A stretch of 64,000 nt of DNA from NCBI RefSeq assembly GCF_042611095.1, contig NZ_JBHFPV010000002.1, positions 372,001-436,000 of the forward strand. The letters are read 5' to 3'. Both the position numbers and the translations under genes were made by a program. Numbering within the stretch: position 1 is the first letter of the stretch; each line of letters opens with the position of its first letter. Shown here in pieces: positions 15,521-25,051 of this stretch. The notes below the pieces were generated by a model, which did no database searches, was not told the origin of the DNA, and saw only the letters and a list, made by a program, of their open reading frames with translations. The DNA is from Meishania litoralis (GTDB lineage: Bacteria > Bacteroidota > Bacteroidia > Flavobacteriales > Flavobacteriaceae).

Positions 15521-18301
15521 TTAGTTTTTGATATCGGTATCGGGTTGCTTTATGGCCGGAACCTTTGGATTGCCATCGGCATCGATTTCGATAATATTGT
15601 CAAAACCAAGCCCGTCAAGTTTCTCCGCAATTTTTGCGCGATCCCCGACCATGAACCAATTGACGGCATCAGGTTTGACCACTTCTTTACTAACTTCTTG
15701 AACATCTTTTAATGAAAGGTTTCTAACATTGCTATCATAACTTTGATAATAGTCATCGGGAAGATTGTAATTAACTATGTTAGACAGCGAACTATTGACC
15801 GAGCTATTGGTTTCCCACTGGCCCGGAAGGCTCAATATCTGATTGGTCTTTACCTTATCGAGTTCTTCTTGGGTCACGGGTCGCGAAGTTATGAATTCCG
15901 ATATTTCCTTACGTAGCTCGGTTACCGATTCGGCCGATTTATCGGTTTGAACAGGGGCATACATAATAAACGGTCTTTCGGCCTTCGCACCCATAACAAA
16001 TCCGCCTGCGCCATACGCCCAATGCTTATCCTCGCGCAGATTCATATTGATTCTTGAGGTAAAATCACCGCCCAAGATACTTACCATTTGCTCCAAGGCC
16101 ACTTGATTTACGTCACCATACTTTTTTGTCAAATGGCCCGCCAAGATCACCGATTGTTCCGATTCTGGCCGATCCATCAAGTATAGCGTGTTTTTAGAAT
16201 TAACCTGCGGTTTGGTAAACGCTATTGTGGGTACATCTCCTTTTTTCCATTTACCAAAAGCTTTTTCAAGTTTATTCTTTAAATCGTTCATTTCGATATC
16301 ACCGGTAACCACAAGGGTTGCATTATTGGGTTTGATCCAAGTGTTATAGAAATTCTCGATGTCCTTCTTTGACAGTTTTTCAACGGTTTCCTCATAACCA
16401 CTTCCTGTATATGGATTACTATAAGGGTGACCTTCACCATAAAGGTATTTGTTCATCACCCGAAGTGCCATCGATATCGGTTGCGCCTTTTCTTGCTTTA
16501 TCGAATTGACCTGTTCATTTTTTAAGCGATCAAACTCTTTTTCGGGAAAGGAAGGGTTCAACACCACATCGGCGAATAAATCAATGCTCGCATCAAGGCT
16601 GGGTTTTAAGGTATTGAGATATACGTTGGAATTGTCTAGGCTTGAAAAGGTTGAAAGACTGGCCCCGAGCAACTGTAACCTTTCATTGATCTGCAAAGAG
16701 GTAAGCTCCTTTGTGCCTTCATCCAATAAATTCATGGCCAACTTCGCCGTTCCTGGGGCCGCAATATGATCGGTCTTGTAGCCCGCATCGAACATTAGGT
16801 TCATTACGACCGTGGGCACTCCCGTTCGTCTTGCCAAAACAATATCCAGCCCATTGGATAGCTTGGCGCGCTCCAATTCCGGGAATTTCGAAGTCTTGGT
16901 CTGGCCCAATTCAGGTAATTTCGAGCGATCGACCGTACTTGCTTCTACGCTGTACTCAGGAAAGGGCCTGCACAATAAAACGTGTTTGCCTTTGGAAAGC
17001 CATTTTTTGGCAGTTGCCTGCACATCGCCTATTGTCGCATCTTCAACATATTTCAATACGGTCTTGTAATAAGAGGCATCTTCAAAATAAGTTTCGTTCG
17101 AGGCCAAAATATCGGATACCCCGCCAAAACCACCGATACGCTCCAATCCTTTAATGAAGGAGGAAAAATAGGCGGCCTTTACCCTTTTGAGTTCATCTTG
17201 TGTTGGCCCTTCATTAATAAGTTTTTGGATTTCTTCCTCCAAAATGGTCCGTACCCTTTCGACATCTTCGCCCGGCTTTACGTTCGCCCAAGTGACAAAA
17301 TTGCTGGCAATTTCGCTGGATGCCTGAAAGGAAACCACCGAACTGGCGATCTGGTCTTCATAGACCAGTCTCTTATATAACCTTGAGTTTTTTCCGCTGG
17401 TCAAAATTGAGGAAATCAAATCAAAGTGTATATCTTCCCTATTCCCGAATTCAGGGGTATTGTAGGCAAACAATATTCGCGCCTCTGGAACCCTGTCCTC
17501 ATAGACCTGATAAGTGTCCCCATTATGTACGGGAACATTCACCTCATGTCTTGAGACCGTAGGCCCTGAAGGAATGTCACCGAAATACTTGAGCACCTTT
17601 TGGTAAACTTCTTGAGGATTGATATCTCCGGCCACGGCGACCACGGCATTCGCGGCACCATAATACGACTTGAACCAGTCTTGCACATCTTCAAGCGAAG
17701 CAGCATTGAGGTCTTCCATTTCACCAATGACCGTCCAAGAATACGGGTGGCCTTTAGGGTACATGGCGTAAGTCAGATAATCCCATTGTTTACCATAAGG
17801 TTGATTATCTCCTTGTCGTTTTTCATTTTGTACGACCCCTCGTTGCTCATCAAGTTTTGCTTGATCGATGGCACCCAATAAATGCCCCATGCGATCGGAC
17901 TCCAAAAACAAAACTTGATCCAATGCAGAAACGGGTACGTTCTGAAAGTAATTGGTACGGTCAGAATTGGTCGTTCCGTTTAAATCGGTGCCCCCAATAC
18001 GTTCAAGGGCCTGAAAATAATCATCATTGAAATTTTCGCTACCGTTGAACATCAAGTGTTCGAACAAATGTGCAAAACCGCTCTTACCCGGCTTTTCATT
18101 TTTTGAACCTACATGGTACCAGACGTTTACCGCAACAATAGGCGCCTTATGGTCTTCATGTACCAAAAGTTTAAGGCCGTTGGGCAAAACGAATCTTTCA
18201 TATGGAATATCAATCTGGTCGGCTTTGAACTCAAAGGATTGCGCCCGAGTCAATTGAATCGACATTAAAAGTAAAAAGTAAAAGAATAGTAATTTTTTCA
18301 T
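15521..18301 (-). CDS. M16 family zinc metallopeptidase (tandem pitrilysin-like), exported
   Basis: 926 residues with a signal peptide (1-20, ending TRAQ). The N-terminal M16 domain carries the inverted zinc motif HxxEH as HLFEH (His78, Glu81, His82) and the downstream Glu region (LDEQRGVVQNEKRQ). A second M16 unit, without the motif, starts near residue 490 (KLSNGLDIVLARRTGVPTV). Active plus inactive halves in one chain form the usual M16 clamshell. It should degrade peptides in the periplasm or at the cell surface. Monocistronic, converging on the E1 gene across a shared terminator. Confidence 0.92.
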   Translation of the reverse strand: MKKLLFFYFLLLMSIQLTRAQSFEFKADQIDIPYERFVLPNGLKLLVHEDHKAPIVAVNVWYHVGSKNEKPGKSGFAHLFEHLMFNGSENFNDDYFQALERIGGTDLNGTTNSDRTNYFQNVPVSALDQVLFLESDRMGHLLGAIDQAKLDEQRGVVQNEKRQGDNQPYGKQWDYLTYAMYPKGHPYSWTVIGEMEDLNAASLEDVQDWFKSYYGAANAVVAVAGDINPQEVYQKVLKYFGDIPSGPTVSRHEVNVPVHNGDTYQVYEDRVPEARILFAYNTPEFGNREDIHFDLISSILTSGKNSRLYKRLVYEDQIASSVVSFQASSEIASNFVTWANVKPGEDVERVRTILEEEIQKLINEGPTQDELKRVKAAYFSSFIKGLERIGGFGGVSDILASNETYFEDASYYKTVLKYVEDATIGDVQATAKKWLSKGKHVLLCRPFPEYSVEASTVDRSKLPELGQTKTSKFPELERAKLSNGLDIVLARRTGVPTVVMNLMFDAGYKTDHIAAPGTAKLAMNLLDEGTKELTSLQINERLQLLGASLSTFSSLDNSNVYLNTLKPSLDASIDLFADVVLNPSFPEKEFDRLKNEQVNSIKQEKAQPISMALRVMNKYLYGEGHPYSNPYTGSGYEETVEKLSKKDIENFYNTWIKPNNATLVVTGDIEMNDLKNKLEKAFGKWKKGDVPTIAFTKPQVNSKNTLYLMDRPESEQSVILAGHLTKKYGDVNQVALEQMVSILGGDFTSRINMNLREDKHWAYGAGGFVMGAKAERPFIMYAPVQTDKSAESVTELRKEISEFITSRPVTQEELDKVKTNQILSLPGQWETNSSVNSSLSNIVNYNLPDDYYQSYDSNVRNLSLKDVQEVSKEVVKPDAVNWFMVGDRAKIAEKLDGLGFDNIIEIDADGNPKVPAIKQPDTDIKN

Positions 18302-18486
18302 GATCGATGACTTTAGTTTTTTTTTATTTCAATAATGCATAAATATAAGACATTAAGTGCTTTTAGAACAATTATTTTACCGCTTCGGGGATCGCTTACC
18401 AAGTTAGGCCTTATAAGCAAAGTCAACATATCAATTTCAAATTCAAATAAAAATTGAATACTTTAGGGCTTTAAAAAAATCCCCCC

Positions 18487-18867
18487 ATGAAAAATACACT
18501 TCTAAAAGATATTGGGCTGGCATTGCTGAGGGTCGGCGCATCGGCAATGTTGCTTACCCATGGCATCCCTAAATTTCAAAAACTTGTTGGCGGTGGAGAA
18601 ATTGAGTTTGGCGATCCAATCGGCATTGGACCGGCTCCCTCTTTGTTTCTAGCGGTATTGGGCGAATTCATTTGCCCCATCTTAATCATCATAGGCTTCA
18701 AAACGCGATGGGCCGCTATTCCATCGGCGATAACCATGGCCACGGCCGCTTTTATCGTTCACAAGGCGGATCCTTTTGGAACGAAGGAAAAAGCCCTTTT
18801 ATTTCTTTTGATGTTTATCGTGATCTTGCTTTTAGGCCCAGGGCGCTATAGTATCGACAAAAAATAG
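18487..18867 (+). CDS. DoxX family membrane protein
   Basis: 126 residues with four predicted TM helices: LALLRVGASAMLLTHGIPKF, SLFLAVLGEFICPILIIIGF, WAAIPSAITMATAAFIVH and ALLFLLMFIVILLLG. The LRVGASAMLLTHGIPK start and GEFxCP signature are typical DoxX/SURF4-like. Its function in this group is not established; some DoxX proteins are linked to thiol redox or quinone-dependent processes. The stop lies two bases from that of convergent holA. Confidence 0.85.
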   Translation: MKNTLLKDIGLALLRVGASAMLLTHGIPKFQKLVGGGEIEFGDPIGIGPAPSLFLAVLGEFICPILIIIGFKTRWAAIPSAITMATAAFIVHKADPFGTKEKALLFLLMFIVILLLGPGRYSIDKK

Positions 18868-18869
18868 CG

Positions 18870-19871
18870 TTAGATTATCTTGACCAAGAGTTCTTTCAAC
18901 AAGTCTTCATGCGAAGCGGCTTGTGCCCCTACCCCTTTGCCCTTTAAATCCATTTGGCGCAAGTGCGAGATAATTTGACTGACCCTTTTCATGGGATAGT
19001 TTTTGGCGGCGGTTTGAAACTCACCAACAAAATATGGATTGATCCGAAGTGCGCCGGCGACATTCTTTGGCGAATGGTCGTTCAATCCATGATATTGCAA
19101 AAGTTGCGCAAAAAAAGAATGCAACAAGGTAACGGTCAGTACAAAGGGGTTGTCTTTGGGGTTTTGCGCAAAGTAGTTGATGATTTTAGCGGCCTTCAAA
19201 ACATTTTTTTCGCCAACGGCCTTTTTAAGCTCGAAGTTGTTATAGTCTTTGCTGATCCCGATATGCTCTTCGATGTCAGACGGTACGATCTCATGGCCCG
19301 ATGGAAGTACAAGCATCAACTTTTCAAGTTCTTTGTCGATCTTACCTAAATCAGTACCAAGAAATTCTACCAAAAGCACCGCAGCCTTATGGGATATCTG
19401 GTAGCCCTTTTGAAGCAAGTTTTTGCGGATCCAATCCGAAACCTGGTTCTCATATAGTTTTTTTCCTTCGTAGATCAATCCTTTGGTCAAAATGGATTTG
19501 TACAATTTTTTTCGTTTGTCCAGCTTTTTGTATTTATAGCAAATCACCAGTACCGTTGTCGGCTGCGGGTTCTTTGCGTACGAAGTCAATTGTTCGATAG
19601 TGCGCGATAAGTGTTGTGCCTCTTTCACGATGATGACCTGTCTTTCGGCCATCATGGGATAGCGCTTGGCATTCGAAATAATTTCGTCTATCGATGTATC
19701 TTTACCATACAAGGTCATTTGATTGAACCCCTGTTCTTCTTCGGTAAGTACTTTTTTCGAAATGAAATCGGCGATCTTATCCAGATAATAAACTTCCTCG
19801 CCATGCAGAAAATAAATCGGCTTTATTTTTCCATCGCGTATTTCATTGACTATCTGTCTTGCTTCTTCCAT
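18870..19871 (-). CDS. holA: DNA polymerase III subunit delta
   Basis: 333 residues. Delta is the wrench of the clamp loader that opens the beta sliding clamp. The N-terminal RFC-like region begins IKPIYFLHGEEVYYLDKIADFI and continues with MAERQVIIVKEAQ and TVLVICYKYKKLDKR, as in HolA. The C-terminal collar domain (about 215-333) has NPFVLTVTLLHSFFAQLLQ. A TTG at 19874 could add one Met, but the ATG at 19871 gives the normal MEEA start. Divergent from the HsdR_N-like gene with only 25 bases between starts. Confidence 0.93.
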   Translation of the reverse strand: MEEARQIVNEIRDGKIKPIYFLHGEEVYYLDKIADFISKKVLTEEEQGFNQMTLYGKDTSIDEIISNAKRYPMMAERQVIIVKEAQHLSRTIEQLTSYAKNPQPTTVLVICYKYKKLDKRKKLYKSILTKGLIYEGKKLYENQVSDWIRKNLLQKGYQISHKAAVLLVEFLGTDLGKIDKELEKLMLVLPSGHEIVPSDIEEHIGISKDYNNFELKKAVGEKNVLKAAKIINYFAQNPKDNPFVLTVTLLHSFFAQLLQYHGLNDHSPKNVAGALRINPYFVGEFQTAAKNYPMKRVSQIISHLRQMDLKGKGVGAQAASHEDLLKELLVKII

Positions 19872-19896
19872 CAAAAAAAATCATCAAATTTGCCCT

Positions 19897-20343
19897 ATGC
19901 AGGCATTAGACTTTCCAAAATATGGCTTCCGCTTCAAAAGTAGCGAAAATAAAATCTGGATTTTTGACATAATACGTAAAAAATTCGTGGTCTTGCAACC
20001 TGAAGAATGGGTGCGGCAACACGTCGTGCACTTTCTTATCGAGGATAAAAAATATCCCCCAAGTCATATCAATGTTGAAAAACAGTTGACTGTTAACGGT
20101 CTTAAAAAAAGATACGATGTAGTAGTCTTTAATAGCGATGGAAGCATTAAGGTCTTGGTCGAGTGCAAATCGCCCCAGACAACGATATTACAGGCTACTT
20201 TTGATCAGATCGCTCGGTACAATATGCAAATGAACGCCGAGTATTTAATGGTCAGTAACGGACTGCAACACTTCTATTGTCAAATGGATCTTGAGAATCA
20301 AAAATATACGTTTTTAGAGCATATTCCTGATTTTAGCCGTTAA
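19897..20343 (+). CDS. Stand-alone HsdR N-terminal domain (PD-(D/E)XK nuclease-like) protein
   Basis: 148 residues, about the length of the type I restriction HsdR N-terminal nuclease domain alone. The pattern is YDVVVFNSDGSIKVLVECKSP: Asp of the second motif, then ExK (Glu-Cys-Lys), which is the PD-(D/E)XK core, followed by QIARYNMQMNAEYLMVSNG, the usual beta-strand and helix. No helicase, HsdM or HsdS is near, so it is not a working type I restriction system. Its conserved-looking spot beside holA suggests a housekeeping DNA role; that is inference. ATG 19897 (MQALDFPKYGF) was preferred over an upstream start that would run into holA. Confidence 0.8.
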   Translation: MQALDFPKYGFRFKSSENKIWIFDIIRKKFVVLQPEEWVRQHVVHFLIEDKKYPPSHINVEKQLTVNGLKKRYDVVVFNSDGSIKVLVECKSPQTTILQATFDQIARYNMQMNAEYLMVSNGLQHFYCQMDLENQKYTFLEHIPDFSR

Positions 20344-20355
20344 TTTGCCTCTGTT

Positions 20356-21357
20356 TTGAAAATAGCCATAGTCATACTCAACTGGAACGGTGAAGTGCTT
20401 TTAGAGCGTTTTCTGCCCTCTGTGGTACGCCACTCCGAAGAAGCTGATATTTATGTTGCCGACAACGCGTCTACCGATTTGTCGGTGCAATTTATTAACG
20501 AGAACTACCCGATGGTAAAAGTCATTCAAAACAGGGTCAACGGCGGTTTTGCAAAAGGGTATAACGATGCCCTTCAACAGGTTGAGGCCGATATTTTTTG
20601 CCTATTGAATTCAGATGTTGAGGTAACCGAGGGCTGGCTTACCGCTATAATCGATTTATTCGCCAACAATCTCCAAGCGGCAATCGTACAACCTAAAGTA
20701 TTGGATCTTCTTCACAAGAATTATTTTGAATATGCCGGGGCGGCCGGGGGATTTCTTGATCAACTGGGGTATCCGTTCTGCCGTGGGCGTATTTTTCAGT
20801 CTTTGGAAAAAGACAATGGGCAATATGACGATGTTCGCGAAATATTTTGGGCGACCGGTGCCTGCATGTTCATCAAAAAGGAAGTTTTCGACGCCTTGGG
20901 CGGTTTCGACGAAGATTATTTTGCGCATCAAGAGGAAGTCGACCTTTGCTGGCGCGCAAAAAATGCCGGGCATAAAGTTTTTTATGTAGGTGCCTCAAAG
21001 GTGTATCACCTCGGTGGATCTACCCTAAGCAATATGAACCCGAAGAAAACCTATCTCAATTTTAGGAACTCACTGTTTTCGATTGTCAAAAACCTGCCCC
21101 GTAAAAAAACTTTCGTTATCATAATCTTTCGATTGCTTCTCGACGGTGTCGCCGCCATACGTTTCATATTCCAATTCAAATGGAACCACTGCTTTGCCAT
21201 ACTTAGGGCGCATTTGAGTTTTTATAGGCAATTCCCGAAAATGTACCGAAAACGTGAAAAAGCCAATTTTATCCTAAAATATTATGTGACAAAATCCATA
21301 GTATGGTCACATTTCGTACATCAGGTAAAGAATTTTAACGTATTAGTAAAAGATTAA
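20356..21357 (+). CDS. Glycosyltransferase family 2 (rhamnosyltransferase-like)
   Basis: 333 residues. The GT-A fold is clear: KIAIVILNWNG (1-12), VADNASTDLS (about 37-46), FAKGYNDAL, the DXD-like CLLNSDVEV (about 80-88) and the acceptor/catalytic region HQEEVDLCWRAKNAGHKV (about 195-212). The C-terminal part is basic and hydrophobic, probably membrane-associated. The start is TTG at 20356: it gives exactly the conserved MKIAIVILNWNG N-terminus, and there is no ATG close by. It likely adds a sugar to surface polysaccharide; the sugar is unknown. It begins 12 bases after the HsdR_N-like gene. Confidence 0.88.
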   Translation: MKIAIVILNWNGEVLLERFLPSVVRHSEEADIYVADNASTDLSVQFINENYPMVKVIQNRVNGGFAKGYNDALQQVEADIFCLLNSDVEVTEGWLTAIIDLFANNLQAAIVQPKVLDLLHKNYFEYAGAAGGFLDQLGYPFCRGRIFQSLEKDNGQYDDVREIFWATGACMFIKKEVFDALGGFDEDYFAHQEEVDLCWRAKNAGHKVFYVGASKVYHLGGSTLSNMNPKKTYLNFRNSLFSIVKNLPRKKTFVIIIFRLLLDGVAAIRFIFQFKWNHCFAILRAHLSFYRQFPKMYRKREKANFILKYYVTKSIVWSHFVHQVKNFNVLVKD

Positions 21358-21390
21358 CTAATTTCGCGAAAGGTGACATAACGTTTTATC

Positions 21391-21398
21391 TAATTTTG
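21391..21398 (+). promoter_or_regulatory. Possible -7 box for the OmpA lipoprotein gene
   Basis: TAATTTTG matches TAnnTTTG and lies 58 bases before the ATG at 21457, allowing a leader of about 50 bases. No TTTG is present 19 bases upstream, so this is tentative. Confidence 0.35.
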
Positions 21399-21456
21399 TC
21401 AACGAATCGAACCAATTTGAACGAATAACTATCATTTTAATTTAAGTAACATAACT

Positions 21457-22308
21457 ATGAAAAAAATCATTCTAGGCTGTTTGGGAGCTGCAGTATTATT
21501 GTCTTCTTGTGTTTCGCAAAAGAAGTATGCCGAACTTGAGGCCAAGCATAAAGAAGCTCAGGACCTACTTAATTCTGCAACGGTAAAACTGAACAGTTGT
21601 CTCGAAGAAAAAGCAACGGCCACATCAAGACTGCAAACGTTGGAAGATCAAAACGCGTTTCTTAAGGCGAACAACCAAGAATTGATCAACAACATGGGCA
21701 ACTTGACCACTTTGACCACCAAAGGTGCGGAAAACCTTGAAAAGTCTTTGGAAAGTCTTCAGGAGAAAGACCTGACCATTCGTAAACTACAAGATGCCAT
21801 TACCCGAAGAGATTCGGTCAACCTTGCTTTGGTACAAAGCTTAAAGGGCGTATTGGGCAACCTTGATGACGAAGATATCGAAATCAGTGTCGAAAAGGGT
21901 GTGGTATTCGTTTCCATTTCAGACAAACTTTTATTCAGCAGTGGTAGCTACAACGTTACAAGCCGTGCCAAAGAGGTATTGGGCAAAGTTGCACAAGTCG
22001 TGAACAACAAGCCTGATTTTGAATTCATGGTCGAAGGCCATACCGATGATGTGCCTTATAATAGACCCCCACTATATGACAACTGGGATTTGAGCGTGAA
22101 ACGTGCTACGGCCGTTGTTAGGATTCTTCAAAAGGATTACGGAGTGGACCCCAAGCGTATGACCGCAGCAGGGCGTGCAGAATACGTGCCGGTATCCGCG
22201 ACTGAAAAGTCAAAGAATAGAAGAACAAGAATCGTTGTACTTCCAAAAATCGACCAATTCTACAGCATGATCGAGGAAGGTATGAAAGACCCTTCTATCA
22301 ATAACTAA
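21457..22308 (+). CDS. OmpA-family peptidoglycan-binding lipoprotein
   Basis: 283 residues. Lipoprotein signal with lipobox LSSC (Cys18); a coiled-coil region (about 24-125) rich in Glu, Lys and Leu; and a C-terminal OmpA domain (about 145-270). The peptidoglycan-binding residues are kept: EGHTDDVPYN, NWDLSVKRATAVVRIL and GRAEYVPV...KSKNRRTRIV. It should tie the outer membrane to the cell wall. A paralogue that lost these residues lies at 34854-35630. A terminator follows directly, so the gene is transcribed alone. Confidence 0.92.
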   Translation: MKKIILGCLGAAVLLSSCVSQKKYAELEAKHKEAQDLLNSATVKLNSCLEEKATATSRLQTLEDQNAFLKANNQELINNMGNLTTLTTKGAENLEKSLESLQEKDLTIRKLQDAITRRDSVNLALVQSLKGVLGNLDDEDIEISVEKGVVFVSISDKLLFSSGSYNVTSRAKEVLGKVAQVVNNKPDFEFMVEGHTDDVPYNRPPLYDNWDLSVKRATAVVRILQKDYGVDPKRMTAAGRAEYVPVSATEKSKNRRTRIVVLPKIDQFYSMIEEGMKDPSINN

Positions 22309-22326
22309 ATTCGATCATCAGAATAC

Positions 22327-22359
22327 AAAAGACCGCAGCCAATAAAACTGCGGTCTTTT
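22327..22359 (+). terminator. Terminator after the OmpA lipoprotein gene
   Basis: AAAAGACCGCAG, loop ccaataaaa, CTGCGGTCTTTT: a 12-base perfect stem ending in a T-run, 18 bases after the stop codon. Confidence 0.9.
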
Positions 22360-22466
22360 GATTTAAACCAGATCCTTGTTCACGGTCTTTAATTTATAGT
22401 ATATTTGAACGACCGAGCCGATTATTCCACAGAATACTATTTGCATAATAAAAGCGTTTTCCTAGC

Positions 22467-25046
22467 ATGAGGATATTATTCGGATCGATTTGCCTGCTCT
22501 TCCTGCTAAACGGCTGTGGCCTGCTAAATAAGGCCAATGCCCCCGGTACTGCTGATGCACCCATAAGCACAAAACGCGCTTCATCGAAAGCCAAAGCGCA
22601 TGGCTACGAATCATTTATTACAAAAGAGGCCATAAGCCAAAAAGGACTTTTGGACGTTCATCAAGTGGGCACTAAATATTATTTTGAAATTGCCGACAGT
22701 ATCTTGAACCGTGAAATTTTGGTCGTTACCCGATTCGCAAAAACACCTGCCGGTTCTGGAAATTATGGAGGCGAGGAAATAGGAAAGAAAACCATAACGT
22801 TTGAAAAAGGGCCTCAAAACAATATTTTTCTACGGATAGGAACCTTGGTGAGCATCGTTGATGAAGACGATTCCATTTCCCGGGCCGTCAATAATTCGAA
22901 CATAACCCCCATTCTTGAGGCTTTTGATGTTAAGGCCCGTAACGATAAAAAGAAAACCAGTCTTATCGAGGTTACCGATTTCATTAACGGCGAAAGCACA
23001 TTGTTATCTTTGAATGAAGGTCAGAAGGAATCATACAGGCTTTCTTCACTTGAAAAAGACAAATCTTATATTCAAAAGATTACCACCTTCCCCATCAATA
23101 CCGAAGTTAGAACCGTAAAGACCTATAAGGCCAAAACTACCGGAAAAAAAAAGAAGGAACTTCCCGCGGCAATCTTATCGGGTGTTGTGACCCTTGAACT
23201 GAACAGTTCGTTCATACTGCTTCCAAAAGTTCCGATGGGCAAAAGGTACTACGATGAAAGGGTGGGTTATTTTGCCAGTTCATACTTGGAGTATGGCGAC
23301 GATCAGCAAAAAGTAGACCGCAATACCTTTATACATCGATGGCGCCTTGAACCAAAAACGGAGGATATCGAAAAATGGAAAAATGGGGAATTGGTCGAGC
23401 CCAAAAAACCTATAATCTTCTATATCGACCCGGCCACACCCAAGAAATGGCGGCCCTATTTGATCAAGGGCATCAATGATTGGCAAAGTGCTTTCGAGCA
23501 GGCAGGTTTCAAAAACGCCATAGTAGGCAAGGAATGGCCTATCGACAACTCTTCGATAAGCCTTGAAGATGCCCGATTTTCAGTACTTCGCTATTTTGCC
23601 TCGCCAAAAAAGAACGCCTATGGACCCAATATCACCGATCCACGTAGCGGTGAAATTCTTGAAAGTCATATCGGGTGGTACCACAACCTGATGAGCTTGT
23701 TGCACAATTGGTATACCATTCAGGCCGGTGCTGTTGACGAAAGGGCGCGGAGTATGGAGTTCGAGCCTGAGCTTATGGGCGAATTGATCCGTTTCGTCTC
23801 ATCACATGAAGTGGGCCATACCTTGGGCCTTCGACACAATATGGGAGCAAGTCACGCAACCCCTGTAGAAAAACTGAGAGATGCGGAATGGCTGAAAAAA
23901 AATGGACATACCAGTTCAATAATGGATTATGCACGTTTCAATTATGTTGCACAACCTGAAGATAGCATACCGCCAAAAGAACTAATGCCCAGAATAGGTG
24001 ACTACGATAAATGGGCTATACAGTGGGGTTACGGAAAACTACCCGATATTGAAGGCCTGGATGACGAAAGGGAAATTCTAAATCGCTGGGTGGTCGATAG
24101 TATCGCATCAAATCCGAGATTATGGTTCGGGGGCGAGGGACGTGATTTTGACCCGAGATCTCAAACCGAAGATTTGGGCGACAACGCTATGGTTGCCAGT
24201 ACCTACGGAATAATGAACCTACAACGGATCGTGCCTCGTTTGACCGATTGGACCAAAGCTAGAAACAGTGATGACTATTCCAATCTCGACGAAATTTACG
24301 AGAGCCTCGTGAAGCAATATGAGAACTACCTGTTTCATGTGGCCAAAAATATAGGCGGAATCTATGTAACCCCAAGGACCATGGGCGAATCTGGGGAAGT
24401 TTATTGTCCTGTTCCAAAAAGTCAGCAAAAAGAAGCCCTTGTCTTTTTGAACAACCACATCTTCAAGGAACCGAAATGGTTGATCAACAACGAGATTTTG
24501 AACAAAACCGCTTCCCCGCAATCAAAGGAATCGATTACCAAAACGATGGAAACCGTTTTGTTGAACCTTATGGGCGGAAGCCGTATGAGCCGTATGACAT
24601 TTATAAGTGAGCGCTACCAAGATGAGGACGTTTATACCCCAGAACAATATATCGACGACCTCAATCAGCTTATATGGGGTGAGATGAACGTTTTTTACAA
24701 AACCACTGCCTATAGAAGAAAATTACAAAAAGCTTACGTTTCGAATATGATAGCGCTTTACAAACCCAATGAGGCCGAGGGTGTCGTCGAGGGAATTTTG
24801 GCGAAGCTGTCTGAAGGCTACACGGCCAATACCGACGTTCGTTCGCTGGCACTTCACAACCTTACCACGCTTCAACGTAAAATTAAGGGCACACTTTCTG
24901 TGATAAACCATCGCATGACAAAAGCGCACCTGCTTTATCTTCAAAAAGAAATCGAAGAGGTAATCGGGGAAACCCAAGATCCCGGAAACTTTTTCATTCC
25001 TGCAAATCCCGATCTATCGATCGAAGAGGGAGAAGGTGAAGATTAA
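22467..25046 (+). CDS. Zinc-dependent metalloprotease lipoprotein (DUF5117/DUF4953 family)
   Basis: 859 residues. Lipoprotein signal with lipobox LNGC (Cys17). DUF5118/DUF5117-like region (about 45-370), then a metzincin-type zinc motif HExxHxxGxxH as HEVGHTLGLRH (447-457), followed by NMGAS and the TSSIMDYARFNYVAQ Met-turn region. This family is common in Bacteroidota as large exported metalloproteases of unknown substrate. It probably sits on the outer membrane or in the periplasm. Five bases separate its stop from that of the convergent Sua5/YrdC gene. Confidence 0.9.
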   Translation: MRILFGSICLLFLLNGCGLLNKANAPGTADAPISTKRASSKAKAHGYESFITKEAISQKGLLDVHQVGTKYYFEIADSILNREILVVTRFAKTPAGSGNYGGEEIGKKTITFEKGPQNNIFLRIGTLVSIVDEDDSISRAVNNSNITPILEAFDVKARNDKKKTSLIEVTDFINGESTLLSLNEGQKESYRLSSLEKDKSYIQKITTFPINTEVRTVKTYKAKTTGKKKKELPAAILSGVVTLELNSSFILLPKVPMGKRYYDERVGYFASSYLEYGDDQQKVDRNTFIHRWRLEPKTEDIEKWKNGELVEPKKPIIFYIDPATPKKWRPYLIKGINDWQSAFEQAGFKNAIVGKEWPIDNSSISLEDARFSVLRYFASPKKNAYGPNITDPRSGEILESHIGWYHNLMSLLHNWYTIQAGAVDERARSMEFEPELMGELIRFVSSHEVGHTLGLRHNMGASHATPVEKLRDAEWLKKNGHTSSIMDYARFNYVAQPEDSIPPKELMPRIGDYDKWAIQWGYGKLPDIEGLDDEREILNRWVVDSIASNPRLWFGGEGRDFDPRSQTEDLGDNAMVASTYGIMNLQRIVPRLTDWTKARNSDDYSNLDEIYESLVKQYENYLFHVAKNIGGIYVTPRTMGESGEVYCPVPKSQQKEALVFLNNHIFKEPKWLINNEILNKTASPQSKESITKTMETVLLNLMGGSRMSRMTFISERYQDEDVYTPEQYIDDLNQLIWGEMNVFYKTTAYRRKLQKAYVSNMIALYKPNEAEGVVEGILAKLSEGYTANTDVRSLALHNLTTLQRKIKGTLSVINHRMTKAHLLYLQKEIEEVIGETQDPGNFFIPANPDLSIEEGEGED

Positions 25047-25051
25047 GCGTT

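Noticed and set aside
19897..20343. Type I restriction-modification system
   Set aside because: Only the HsdR N-terminal-like domain is present; no helicase part, methylase or specificity gene is near.
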